Assembly (NCBI RefSeq): GCF_900186985.1
Contig: NZ_LT906447.1
Location: forward strand, 248,001-312,000
DNA from: Staphylococcus piscifermentans
GTDB lineage: Bacteria > Bacillota > Bacilli > Staphylococcales > Staphylococcaceae
Reading direction: 5' to 3'
Length of the DNA: 64,000 bases
The notes below the pieces were generated by a model. That model was given only the letters and a program-made list of their open reading frames with translations. It had not been told where the DNA came from and searched no databases. Made by a program: the position numbers and the translations under genes. Below are positions 37,714-46,134 of the stretch, in pieces (within the stretch, counting starts at the first letter, position 1; every line of letters starts with the position of its first letter).

Positions 37714-39186
37714 CTATAACAATTCTTTTAACTGTTTAGCTATGTAATCATTATTGAGCCAAAAGCACTGTTTAGTCATCCAACTGTCGGAATAATTACC
37801 ATTCGTCGGCTTATTTTTCCATTGGGCTGGAGTGGGCAATTGATCTGCATATTTTCCATTTATAGTGTAGTCTCTTTGAGAAGCGTGTGGACGTACATGA
37901 CAAATCATTTTGTCGCTTTTCGCAATAAAATTATTTTTTATCGCCCATCCATCTTTGGTGCCTTTATCTTCTCGTGCTAACAATTTTACGCCTTCGTTAA
38001 GCTTTTTAACTGTATCTTCCCACACATCCTTAATAAGTCCATCAATATCTGATTCAGGAATACTAAAGAATTTTACACCCTTGAATATATTGGAACTTCC
38101 TTCTTTTTTAAAAACAATGAATAGAAATCTTGATTCTCTCAAGAAGTTATTCCATGAAGCTGTTGGAGTCCCGTCTTCATCTTCCCATTGTTCTCGAGCT
38201 AAAGCTTTAAATTTGAAAGCAGGGAATGACATACTTTCTTTATTAACATTCTTCTCGTTAAATTGAATAGTTTTTACTTTAATCATAGCTTTTTCAAATT
38301 CATCCACTTTATCAAAGGCATCACTATCTTTAGCATTACCTTTTAAATTTAATATGCTTGCGGCAATTTGATAATTTTGACCTTTTGAGCCAGGCTTGAT
38401 GTCGAATTTCTCACTTAATTTGCTGACAGTTTGTCCGATATATGGCTTGAATTTTTCAATAACAACATCTTCTATTGATTTGTTTTCTGAGATATCTGAT
38501 TCACGAATAATTGATTCTGTTTCTTCATTACCAAAGATATATTTTCTCAGAATAGAAGTAATGTAACCAGTTTTAAAAGAAAAAGCTCGTTGTTTTGCTA
38601 GTTCAACGGAATTAGGTTGAGTACGCATAGATTTATTATTCTTACCTTTTGTACATGGAGATAAATACTGAAAATATCTTTCGCTAAGTTCATGTGCTCT
38701 ACCTTCTTCAACAAACTTGTGAACAAGTTCCCAGTCTTGTTTAATAATTTCTAAATCTTTCTCATTTTTTTCAAGTTCGAATAGTGCGGTTTCTTTAAAA
38801 CTCCAGTCGCTTTTGGGTAATTCTAGTTCTTTCTCGTAAAAACCTAATTGGATTCTCTTATTTTTAAACAAAAACTTACTATTTTTAAAATCTTCACGTA
38901 AAATATCTTCATAATTTATAATATTTAAAACTAAACGCTCTGCAGCACTATATTGTCCGTTTTTCATTTTTTTAATAGGAGTGGCCTTTAATTCCACTCC
39001 TGCTTCAGCCATATCAGGCTGGCTTAAGGAATCTTTTTCCTTACCAAACCAATTTTCAAAAGCATCGCCAAATGAACTTTTAGTATTTGTTACTATTCCA
39101 TCTTTACTTAAATCTTTTAAAGTTTTGCCAACTATTTCATGTGCACGCTTGTTAACTTTTTCTTTTGTATTATAGCTATTGTTCAT
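37714..39186 (-). CDS. MutH/Sau3AI-family type II restriction endonuclease
   Basis: Restriction enzyme of the Sau3AI family (490 aa, like Sau3AI). The N-terminal MutH-like catalytic motif is readable: D58 in SQPDMAEAG, then E65 and K67 in GVELKATP, the D-x6-E-x-K pattern of MutH. A conserved FGDAFENWFG block lies just before. A second MutH-like half, as in Sau3AI, probably fills the C-terminus (EFEKAMIKVKTIQFN, CHVRPHASQRDY). The ATG at 39186 overlaps the stop of the upstream gene by 4 bases (ATGA). GATC cleavage is the expected activity but needs testing. Confidence 0.87.
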   Translation of the reverse strand: MNNSYNTKEKVNKRAHEIVGKTLKDLSKDGIVTNTKSSFGDAFENWFGKEKDSLSQPDMAEAGVELKATPIKKMKNGQYSAAERLVLNIINYEDILREDFKNSKFLFKNKRIQLGFYEKELELPKSDWSFKETALFELEKNEKDLEIIKQDWELVHKFVEEGRAHELSERYFQYLSPCTKGKNNKSMRTQPNSVELAKQRAFSFKTGYITSILRKYIFGNEETESIIRESDISENKSIEDVVIEKFKPYIGQTVSKLSEKFDIKPGSKGQNYQIAASILNLKGNAKDSDAFDKVDEFEKAMIKVKTIQFNEKNVNKESMSFPAFKFKALAREQWEDEDGTPTASWNNFLRESRFLFIVFKKEGSSNIFKGVKFFSIPESDIDGLIKDVWEDTVKKLNEGVKLLAREDKGTKDGWAIKNNFIAKSDKMICHVRPHASQRDYTINGKYADQLPTPAQWKNKPTNGNYSDSWMTKQCFWLNNDYIAKQLKELL

Positions 39187-39899
39187 ATACACTTCACCCA
39201 CTTGTTATTTAAAGCTTTAGTATAAATATCTAAACAGTCTTCTTTAATGATAAATTTGTAATCTGTAACTTCTTCTAATATATATTTAGGACAAACTATA
39301 TTAAGAGGACGCTCATTTAATTGAGAAGATACCTTCCAATAAGGGCCTTTATTACCTTTAAGATATACTTTATCGCCAAACTTATTATTAGTTAAAGCTT
39401 CTAAAGCTTCAACAGACTTTTGAATATAGCTCGTATTATTGAGTTTATAGTATTTATTAAGAAAAGATTTTAAATTTTGTTTGTTAATCGAAAAAGCTTC
39501 AATTTCCTTAATATTATTAAAATATATTTGGCTGTTTGATTTATGGGTTTTACCCCAGCAAAATAAATAAGTATCTGTTTTTGAATATTGATTACCAAAT
39601 AACCAACCATCTTTAGTGACATTACTGTTGTTAATAAATGATACTTCTAAAACAAATGTCGGCAAGTTTTTATCGAAATATTTATTGGCAGCTTTTTCAT
39701 CTATATTTACTGCATTACCGTTTTTATATTGAACTGTTAAATCGACGCCTTTAAATTGATTATTCTTATCACAATGATTTCTTTGCAAAGAATGTATAGC
39801 TTTAAAATGTTTAGGTAATCGTTTATATAAATATACATCTAAAAATCTTCCGATTTCTTTTTCATCCAATAAATCACTATCAAAGTAACTTTCTGACAT
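39183..39899 (-). CDS. PD-(D/E)XK-like protein in Sau3AI-type operon
   Basis: 238-aa protein of unknown function, first gene of the restriction operon. It carries a nuclease-like core: KGVDLTVQYK (candidate D) followed by AVNIDEKAANKY (D-E-K) and the strand PTFVLEVSFIN, reminiscent of the PD-(D/E)XK fold. TDTYLFCWGKT follows. It overlaps the endonuclease gene by 4 bases, so the two are produced together. It could be a second nuclease, a specificity helper or a control protein; it is not part of the classic two-gene Sau3AI system as I know it. Confidence 0.65.
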   Translation of the reverse strand: MSESYFDSDLLDEKEIGRFLDVYLYKRLPKHFKAIHSLQRNHCDKNNQFKGVDLTVQYKNGNAVNIDEKAANKYFDKNLPTFVLEVSFINNSNVTKDGWLFGNQYSKTDTYLFCWGKTHKSNSQIYFNNIKEIEAFSINKQNLKSFLNKYYKLNNTSYIQKSVEALEALTNNKFGDKVYLKGNKGPYWKVSSQLNERPLNIVCPKYILEEVTDYKFIIKEDCLDIYTKALNNKWVKCI

Positions 39900-40140
39900 A
39901 AGTATTTACCCCCAGCAAAGTATTATAGTTTTAGATTTATTATCTATGACCATTTCTAAAATTTCAATAAATGTCGGTAAATTGCTAATTTTAAAAATAT
40001 ACTAAAGTTAGGTGTTAAATAATTATTAAGTGCGTTTTAGTATTGCGCTATGGAAATTTAAACAAAAAATAAATTTTGATTTTTGAGGTAATAAACATTT
40101 TGATTTGATAAAATTAAGGAAAGGAAAATAAAAGTTGTAT

Positions 40141-40172
40141 CGTAGCTAATTCGATGAATTATACGTTTTTTT
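40141..40172 (+). promoter_or_regulatory. Terminator-like hairpin in the leader of the DISARM-like operon
   Basis: CGTAGCTAATTC-GAT-GAATTATACG (40141-40165) forms an imperfect stem and is followed directly by TTTTTTT, then the AAAGGGGG ribosome binding site of the first gene. It looks like a rho-independent terminator placed before the operon, so it may attenuate it. The rest of the 293-bp divergent region is AT-rich; several TTGA/TAAAAT-like boxes are present but none stands out. Confidence 0.5.
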
Positions 40173-40192
40173 AATTAAAGGGGGAAGCTTTT

Positions 40193-41155
40193 ATGGACGG
40201 AGTTACAGAAAAATATAGACTTTCTGAAAATATAACTTGGGAGAACTTAGAGGTTTGGATGAGATTTTTTTATGAAATAGGAAAATTTGTTGAAAATCAA
40301 GATAAAATCAACCTCTATATTTCATATATTGAGGATATTTATCCGAGTATTTTTTTAACTAAAGGAGTAATTGATCAATACTTAGAAAATATTAGTTATG
40401 ACATACCCTCAACTTCCGATGTGTTTCAGTTTGAAATAGGTAATATAGTACTCTACAAATCTGATGAGGAGTGGCTTAAAGCAGAAATTGTTGATATTAT
40501 TAATGATCCTCTCTATGCAGGGGATACATTAAATCCTCGCTTAAAGCTCAAAGTAACACTCGGTAAGAAGAATCAGTATTTCCCATACGTTCCAAAGAAT
40601 AGATGGTCTGATAGAATTAAATTGAATTCTAATTTTAAAAGTACGGCAGGAAGTATGGTTAAGATTAACGATAATATCAGCAACTATTTTTCAGAAAAAT
40701 ATAGTGAAGAAGTAGCTTCTTATATACAATCAACGAATTTGATTCTAGTAAATATTATCGGACATAATATTTCAGAAAAGTTCAAAAGCAAACTTCAATT
40801 ATTAGAGTTTTCCGCTTTCGATTATGCATATAATTTGGAAGAAATATTTTATTTTAATGACGAAGATTTTAGTTACAGAAATATAAATATGATTAAATCA
40901 AAACAAAGTAAAAATGATGATAAAAAATTGCCTGTGTCGATTTATGTTGGTAATAACGCTAGTGTAACGATGTTGAACAGTGCTACAAACAGAAATATAT
41001 TCGTATCCAATCGACGAAATAAAAATTCTATGAGAGAAATTTTATTAAATAATGTAAATACGTCAGTGAAAAATGAAAAACAAGAATTTTTAAGAAAGTA
41101 CTTAGAAAAAAATGAAGTGAGTATTCCAAAAGGAGTTGAGATTTATGCATACTGA
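40193..41155 (+). CDS. DISARM-associated protein, possible N-terminal half of DrmE
   Basis: 320-aa protein, first gene of a five-gene operon with drmA- and drmB-like genes. No catalytic motif is visible. It has a beta-rich region (FEIGNIVLYKSDEEWLKAEI) and ends with SIYVGNNASVTMLNSATNRN and RRNKNSMREILLN. In class 2 DISARM the gene before drmA is drmE, about 800 aa by my recollection; here this gene and the next together total 830 aa, so a DrmE split into two proteins is a reasonable but unproven reading. GGGGG lies 8 bases before the ATG. The stop overlaps the next gene by 11 bases in another frame. Confidence 0.6.
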   Translation: MDGVTEKYRLSENITWENLEVWMRFFYEIGKFVENQDKINLYISYIEDIYPSIFLTKGVIDQYLENISYDIPSTSDVFQFEIGNIVLYKSDEEWLKAEIVDIINDPLYAGDTLNPRLKLKVTLGKKNQYFPYVPKNRWSDRIKLNSNFKSTAGSMVKINDNISNYFSEKYSEEVASYIQSTNLILVNIIGHNISEKFKSKLQLLEFSAFDYAYNLEEIFYFNDEDFSYRNINMIKSKQSKNDDKKLPVSIYVGNNASVTMLNSATNRNIFVSNRRNKNSMREILLNNVNTSVKNEKQEFLRKYLEKNEVSIPKGVEIYAY

Positions 41156-42674
41156 TATATTAGAATTTCTTAACGATTATAGTGAATCTACTAATAATAT
41201 TAAGCAAATAAGAATTGATTCGCCTGAGCTTACTCAACTCCATAAAGTTTATAACAATTTTTATAGAAAACTAGGCAAGTATAATAACGAGTTGAAAGAA
41301 GATTTGAAGGTTTTAAAGCCTCTTAATTTTTATTTACAAATTTCTTGTTATGATTATTCTGATGTTATACAAGAAAAATTAAATGAGGAAACAAAAGAGA
41401 AAGTAAATGAATTTTTAGGTACGCTTACTTATTTAGATGATCCTACCATTAATCACTTAATCAATCTATTTATAAACTTAATAAAAAATTTTTCGGAAGA
41501 TAAAGTAAAAAATTTAATAAGCGAAAATGTAGAAAAATTAATTGACGATTATAAAGGTAAGACAATAGCTATTGTTAGTTACGAAGACGTCAAAAAAAAA
41601 TATTTTTCGAGTGAAGTTGAGGTTTATCAACCTAATATTTTTTTAAAGACAAATAAAATTTTTGATGTAGTTATATTTGTGGGGACCCCTTCGCTTTATC
41701 CTGAATTTCAAACCCTATTATTCGGTAAAAAGATATATTACATATCTCATAATAACTTCAATGCTAAGTTTAAAACAGAACAGATTCTAAGCTCAGATTT
41801 AAATAGTATTTCGAATTTATACGAAGGAGTAACTTTTAATGGTGAAACTAAAATGAATGTCGATGAACAAGTTGAATATTTAGATAATGAGTCCTTAGAA
41901 ATAGAAAAAGAAATTAGACTTAATAATATTGTTGAAAAATATTCAAACAATAAAGTATCTGAGATGAATGATAATATCTCTGGTTATTTAATTCCCTTTA
42001 CGAACGGAAAAGTTTTTATAAGTCCGGAAAATGCTAAGTTACATGTTTTAAGTGTTGAAAATTCTATTGATGATGCAAAAGATTTTAAAGTATTAAAGAA
42101 ACCTTCAGAAAAATTGAAAGTTAATGATTGGATAATTATAAAAAATTATACTACTGCGACATACTTAGCTAAAGTAGCTAAAAATATAATAGGCGAGAGT
42201 AGTTATGATGAGTGTATGACTTATATAAATAATTATAAGTCAGAATTAGTTAGCAAAATGAATGAAATAGGAAATGTCAAATCTTTGTATCGGGATATGA
42301 AAAAACATGGTATCAAAATTTCTACCGTTTTATTATTAAAAAATTGGTTGTTTGGGGATACTATAAAGCCTAGAGAGTTAGAAAAAATATTAAATTACTT
42401 AAGTTTTTCTGATTATTTGGTTAATAAGACTATAAATGCAGCAGATAAAATCATTCAAGCACATATAACAGCAGGCAGAGAAGTTATTAAAGAATTGAAT
42501 AAAAAAATTGAAGTCATTGATAACGAAGAGATTATGGAGGAAATGTCAGTAAATGAGGAGTATGTTTTTGACTTGGAAGGAGTGGGAGAATTCTTAATTC
42601 AACAAGTACAATATACTCCACAAAAAGTAGATAATATTAGCTCTAAAGATATGTATAAATTAATAGGAAGATAA
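41145..42674 (+). CDS. DISARM-associated protein, possible C-terminal half of DrmE
   Basis: 509-aa protein, second gene of the operon. AAAAGGAG nine bases before the ATG at 41145 supports this start over a TTG at 41136. The central part (KTIAIVSYEDVKKKY, FDVVIFVGTPSLYPEFQTLL) looks like a degenerate nucleotide-binding/helicase-like core without Walker residues. The C-terminal helical part (NDWIIIKNYTTATYLAKVA, LLKNWLFGDTIKPRELEKIL) resembles what I recall of the DrmE C-terminal region. Its 11-base overlap with the preceding gene in a different frame, with its own ribosome binding site, indicates a true two-gene arrangement rather than a simple frameshift. Confidence 0.6.
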   Translation: MHTDILEFLNDYSESTNNIKQIRIDSPELTQLHKVYNNFYRKLGKYNNELKEDLKVLKPLNFYLQISCYDYSDVIQEKLNEETKEKVNEFLGTLTYLDDPTINHLINLFINLIKNFSEDKVKNLISENVEKLIDDYKGKTIAIVSYEDVKKKYFSSEVEVYQPNIFLKTNKIFDVVIFVGTPSLYPEFQTLLFGKKIYYISHNNFNAKFKTEQILSSDLNSISNLYEGVTFNGETKMNVDEQVEYLDNESLEIEKEIRLNNIVEKYSNNKVSEMNDNISGYLIPFTNGKVFISPENAKLHVLSVENSIDDAKDFKVLKKPSEKLKVNDWIIIKNYTTATYLAKVAKNIIGESSYDECMTYINNYKSELVSKMNEIGNVKSLYRDMKKHGIKISTVLLLKNWLFGDTIKPRELEKILNYLSFSDYLVNKTINAADKIIQAHITAGREVIKELNKKIEVIDNEEIMEEMSVNEEYVFDLEGVGEFLIQQVQYTPQKVDNISSKDMYKLIGR

Positions 42675-42691
42675 GATGGGAGCGAATAGAT

Positions 42692-45600
42692 ATGAATAAT
42701 ATTCTGGAAGCAAACGTGAAAAATAGAGATAAGTTAATTAATAATCTAAAAGAAGAAATAATAGGACCGATTACTAACTTTAAATATGCTCAAATAATAG
42801 ATGAGAAGACTACTAAAGAAAATATTGATAATAATTTCCTCATTTATAAATACGGAGGGAGGAAAGAAGAGATTTTTAATACAGGGCGGCCTAGTAAAAA
42901 ATATGCAGCAGGTTTATTATACCCAAAAAGTAATGGGAATTTTGTAGAAATTGAAAGTGAAGAAAGTAATGAGGTAATTGAAGGAGAGACGCTTGAAGAA
43001 GAATTAACTGAAAAAAGAAAAGAGGAACAGCAAAATCCCTATTTACAATCAACGATGGGTATAACTTTCGCAGTACCTTTAGAAGCTGATTTTTTAAAGA
43101 TTAATTTTGAATGTGGTATGTATAACAAAAATAAAAACTATAATAAAAATTTGCAAATAAACGAGATAAATCAAAATTGGTGGTTTAGGAAATCATACAA
43201 CGCTAGCCTGAAGGTAGAATTACATAGGGATGAAAAACTAGTATGTGAAAAGTTAAGGGTCAAAGATTTATTGAATAACGAAAAAGAAGATACAAATATT
43301 TTATTGTATTCGCATATTAGAGAATTAGAAAACTTAAAAATAGTGACTCTTACAATTGAAAATGCAAAGATATCTAAAGAAGAAGAGGATATACTTTTCC
43401 AATGTAAAATTGAAGCTGAATTAAATGGAAAACAAAGCTTTGTACCATATCCTAAAGCGTCAGATATGAATATAGATATTAGTAATGAAGAAAAAAGATT
43501 TGAATTTTTATATCTTAAAGAAAAGAACTTCGCTTTTGGTCATGATTGCGCTACTGATTGGAATTTAGATAACAATGAAAATGTGTATAAAATTAGTTCA
43601 ACTTTCTTACCAGAATATGAAATTAAAACCATGACCCCAGATATAAAAATAGGGGAAGACAATTTATCAATCTATCATTCTAAAATTACAGCATGCAATT
43701 CTTATGAAGAATTAGAAAATATACTATTACCTTTAATAGATGGCTATGAAAAATGGTTTGAAAATTTAAAACTAGAGAAAGTTAATCCATATTATGAAAA
43801 AGTTAAACAAGGTAATCTTAGAGAAATTGAAAAAAATATTAATCGTATGAAAAAAGGGATTCAACTTTTAAAAAAACAAGACGTATTCCAGTGTTTCAAA
43901 TTAGCTAACTTATCAATGTTGATGCAGATGAATAACGGAAAGAAACTGAGAAAGGCTGATTATATAAATGGAAATTTAAAATTCGACAAAAATATCAATG
44001 TAAATGGTTTCGAAGAATTAGATTATTCTAATTTTGAAAGTCTATCTAATAGTATTGAAAATCAGATAGCAAAAGAAAATAAAGCATTTTTGAAAAAATG
44101 GAGAGGTTTCCAAATTGGATTTATATTACAATCACTGGATGCAATTATAAATAAAAAGAGTGAAGACCGTGAAATTGTTGATTTAATTTGGTTTCCGACT
44201 GGTGGAGGAAAAACTGAAGCCTATTTAGGTGTTGCAGCATTTTCTATGCTATACAGAAGGTTTGTTGATAAGAATGATATAGGTGTAGATATTTTAATGA
44301 GATATACTTTACGTCTATTGACAGCTGATCAATTTCAAAGAGCAGCAAGATTAATATGCAGTTTAGATTATGTTAGAACAAAATTCCTGGAAATATTTGG
44401 TGAAAATGAATTTAGTATAGGATTATGGGTTGGAAGAGCCAGTACTCCAAATAAAGTTGAGGATGCTAAAAATAAATTTAATGCATATACTAAGGAAGGC
44501 AAAAATGATTTTATAGTTGAAAGTTGTCCTTGGTGTGGTGCTGAAATGAAAGTTAAAAAAAATAATAAGAAAAATATTTATTTGGGTTATTCATTTTCTG
44601 GTGCATTAGAAATGAATTGCCCTGATAAAGAATGCCATTTCCATAATCATCTTCCTATTTCATTTGTTGATGAACAATTATACAAAAACCCTCCAACTTT
44701 TTTAATAGGTACAATTGATAAATTTGTACAATTAACATGGGTGCCAGAAGCTAGAAGTTTATTTGGGTTTAATCGAAGTGGAGACAGAGTTTTTTCACCG
44801 CCGAATATTATTATTCAAGATGAATTGCATTTGATTTCAGGCCCATTGGGTTCTTTATCTGGTATGTATGAAACCTTAATTGAACATCTTTGCACAGATG
44901 AAAGATTCGATATTAGCCCTAAAATAATTGGGGCAACAGCAACAATTAAAGCCTATCAAAATCAAATTAAAGCATTATACGGAAGAGAAAAAACTAATCT
45001 ATTTCCTCCAGCAGGTTTTGATATTAATGATAATTATTTTTCTAGTGTACAAAAAGATGAATATGGTAATCCTGTGCCTGGAAGAAAATATGTGGGCCTG
45101 TATTCTACAACACAAGGAAAATTGCAATCACAAGTGCAAACTCTTTCTTCGTTAATAATAAGTGGAAATGAGATACAACCAGAATTGAGAGACCCGTTTT
45201 GGACTGTTTTATCTTTTTACAATACTATAAATGATATTGGAAAAGCTCAAACACTAACTGAAGCAGATATAAAAGATACGATTAACAGTTATTATCAGCA
45301 AAGAAATATTAATGATGGAAGAATACTAAAATCTCAAAAAATCAAAGAGTTAACGTCTCGAATGAATAATGGAGAAATATCTCAATCTTTAACAGAAATG
45401 AAAACACAATATACTACAGTGGATAACAAAGCATTAGATATAGTTTTGGCCTCTAATATTATTGAAGTAGGCGTTGATGTAGATAGGCTTGCTTTAATGA
45501 CAATAATTGGTCAGCCAAAATCAACAGCTCAATATATTCAAGTTAGTGGACGAGTAGGAAGAAAGCCTCATGAAAGTCCAGGGCTGATTGTTACTGTTTA

Positions 45601-46117
45601 CAACAGAGGAGATAGTAATGATAAGTCACATTATGAACATTTTAAGGAATACCATCAAAAACTGTATTCAAATGTGGAAGAAGCCAGTGTAACTCCTTTT
45701 TCGAATTTCTCTATAAAAAGAGGTTTTCCTGCTGTACTAGTTGGTTTCTTAAGACAAAGATTTGATATTAAAGGTTTAGGAAAGTATCCTGATGCTAATT
45801 TAATTGATGAGAACTCTGATAAAATCATTCAATTCATACAAAAATATATTGTGGATAAAATGAAATTAGTTGATAGTTCTGAAAGTCAAACATTTGGAGA
45901 AACTTATGAAAATGTGATGAATCTACTGACGACTAAAGATTATGAAACATGGGAGTTAACTCAGTATAAAAATGGTTTTATGGTACCTTTACAGAAACAA
46001 GAAGAAATACAAAATGATAGTGCAATACCTATGATAAATTCAATGAGAAATGTGGATTCACAAAGTAGGCTGAAAGCTCAAGCTTTAGAAAAAAAATATG
46101 AAAGTAATTTTTTATAG
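42692..46117 (+). CDS. drmA: DrmA-like superfamily 2 helicase of a DISARM-type system
   Basis: Large helicase (1141 aa) matching DrmA, the DISARM core helicase. The N-terminal 450 residues are family-specific. Walker A is FPTGGGKTEAYLG near residues 501-513; motif II is QDELHLISGPLGSLSGMYE near residue 710; the C-terminal helicase lobe has ASNIIEVGVDVDRLALM and TAQYIQVSGRVGRKPHESPG. A four-cysteine zinc-finger-like insert lies between motifs (CPWCGAEMK, then NCPDKECHFHNH, about residues 611-652). With DrmB it would load on and translocate along incoming phage DNA. Starts 17 bp after the previous stop. Confidence 0.85.
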   Translation: MNNILEANVKNRDKLINNLKEEIIGPITNFKYAQIIDEKTTKENIDNNFLIYKYGGRKEEIFNTGRPSKKYAAGLLYPKSNGNFVEIESEESNEVIEGETLEEELTEKRKEEQQNPYLQSTMGITFAVPLEADFLKINFECGMYNKNKNYNKNLQINEINQNWWFRKSYNASLKVELHRDEKLVCEKLRVKDLLNNEKEDTNILLYSHIRELENLKIVTLTIENAKISKEEEDILFQCKIEAELNGKQSFVPYPKASDMNIDISNEEKRFEFLYLKEKNFAFGHDCATDWNLDNNENVYKISSTFLPEYEIKTMTPDIKIGEDNLSIYHSKITACNSYEELENILLPLIDGYEKWFENLKLEKVNPYYEKVKQGNLREIEKNINRMKKGIQLLKKQDVFQCFKLANLSMLMQMNNGKKLRKADYINGNLKFDKNINVNGFEELDYSNFESLSNSIENQIAKENKAFLKKWRGFQIGFILQSLDAIINKKSEDREIVDLIWFPTGGGKTEAYLGVAAFSMLYRRFVDKNDIGVDILMRYTLRLLTADQFQRAARLICSLDYVRTKFLEIFGENEFSIGLWVGRASTPNKVEDAKNKFNAYTKEGKNDFIVESCPWCGAEMKVKKNNKKNIYLGYSFSGALEMNCPDKECHFHNHLPISFVDEQLYKNPPTFLIGTIDKFVQLTWVPEARSLFGFNRSGDRVFSPPNIIIQDELHLISGPLGSLSGMYETLIEHLCTDERFDISPKIIGATATIKAYQNQIKALYGREKTNLFPPAGFDINDNYFSSVQKDEYGNPVPGRKYVGLYSTTQGKLQSQVQTLSSLIISGNEIQPELRDPFWTVLSFYNTINDIGKAQTLTEADIKDTINSYYQQRNINDGRILKSQKIKELTSRMNNGEISQSLTEMKTQYTTVDNKALDIVLASNIIEVGVDVDRLALMTIIGQPKSTAQYIQVSGRVGRKPHESPGLIVTVYNRGDSNDKSHYEHFKEYHQKLYSNVEEASVTPFSNFSIKRGFPAVLVGFLRQRFDIKGLGKYPDANLIDENSDKIIQFIQKYIVDKMKLVDSSESQTFGETYENVMNLLTTKDYETWELTQYKNGFMVPLQKQEEIQNDSAIPMINSMRNVDSQSRLKAQALEKKYESNFL

Positions 46118-46134
46118 AAATGAGTGGGTATTAA

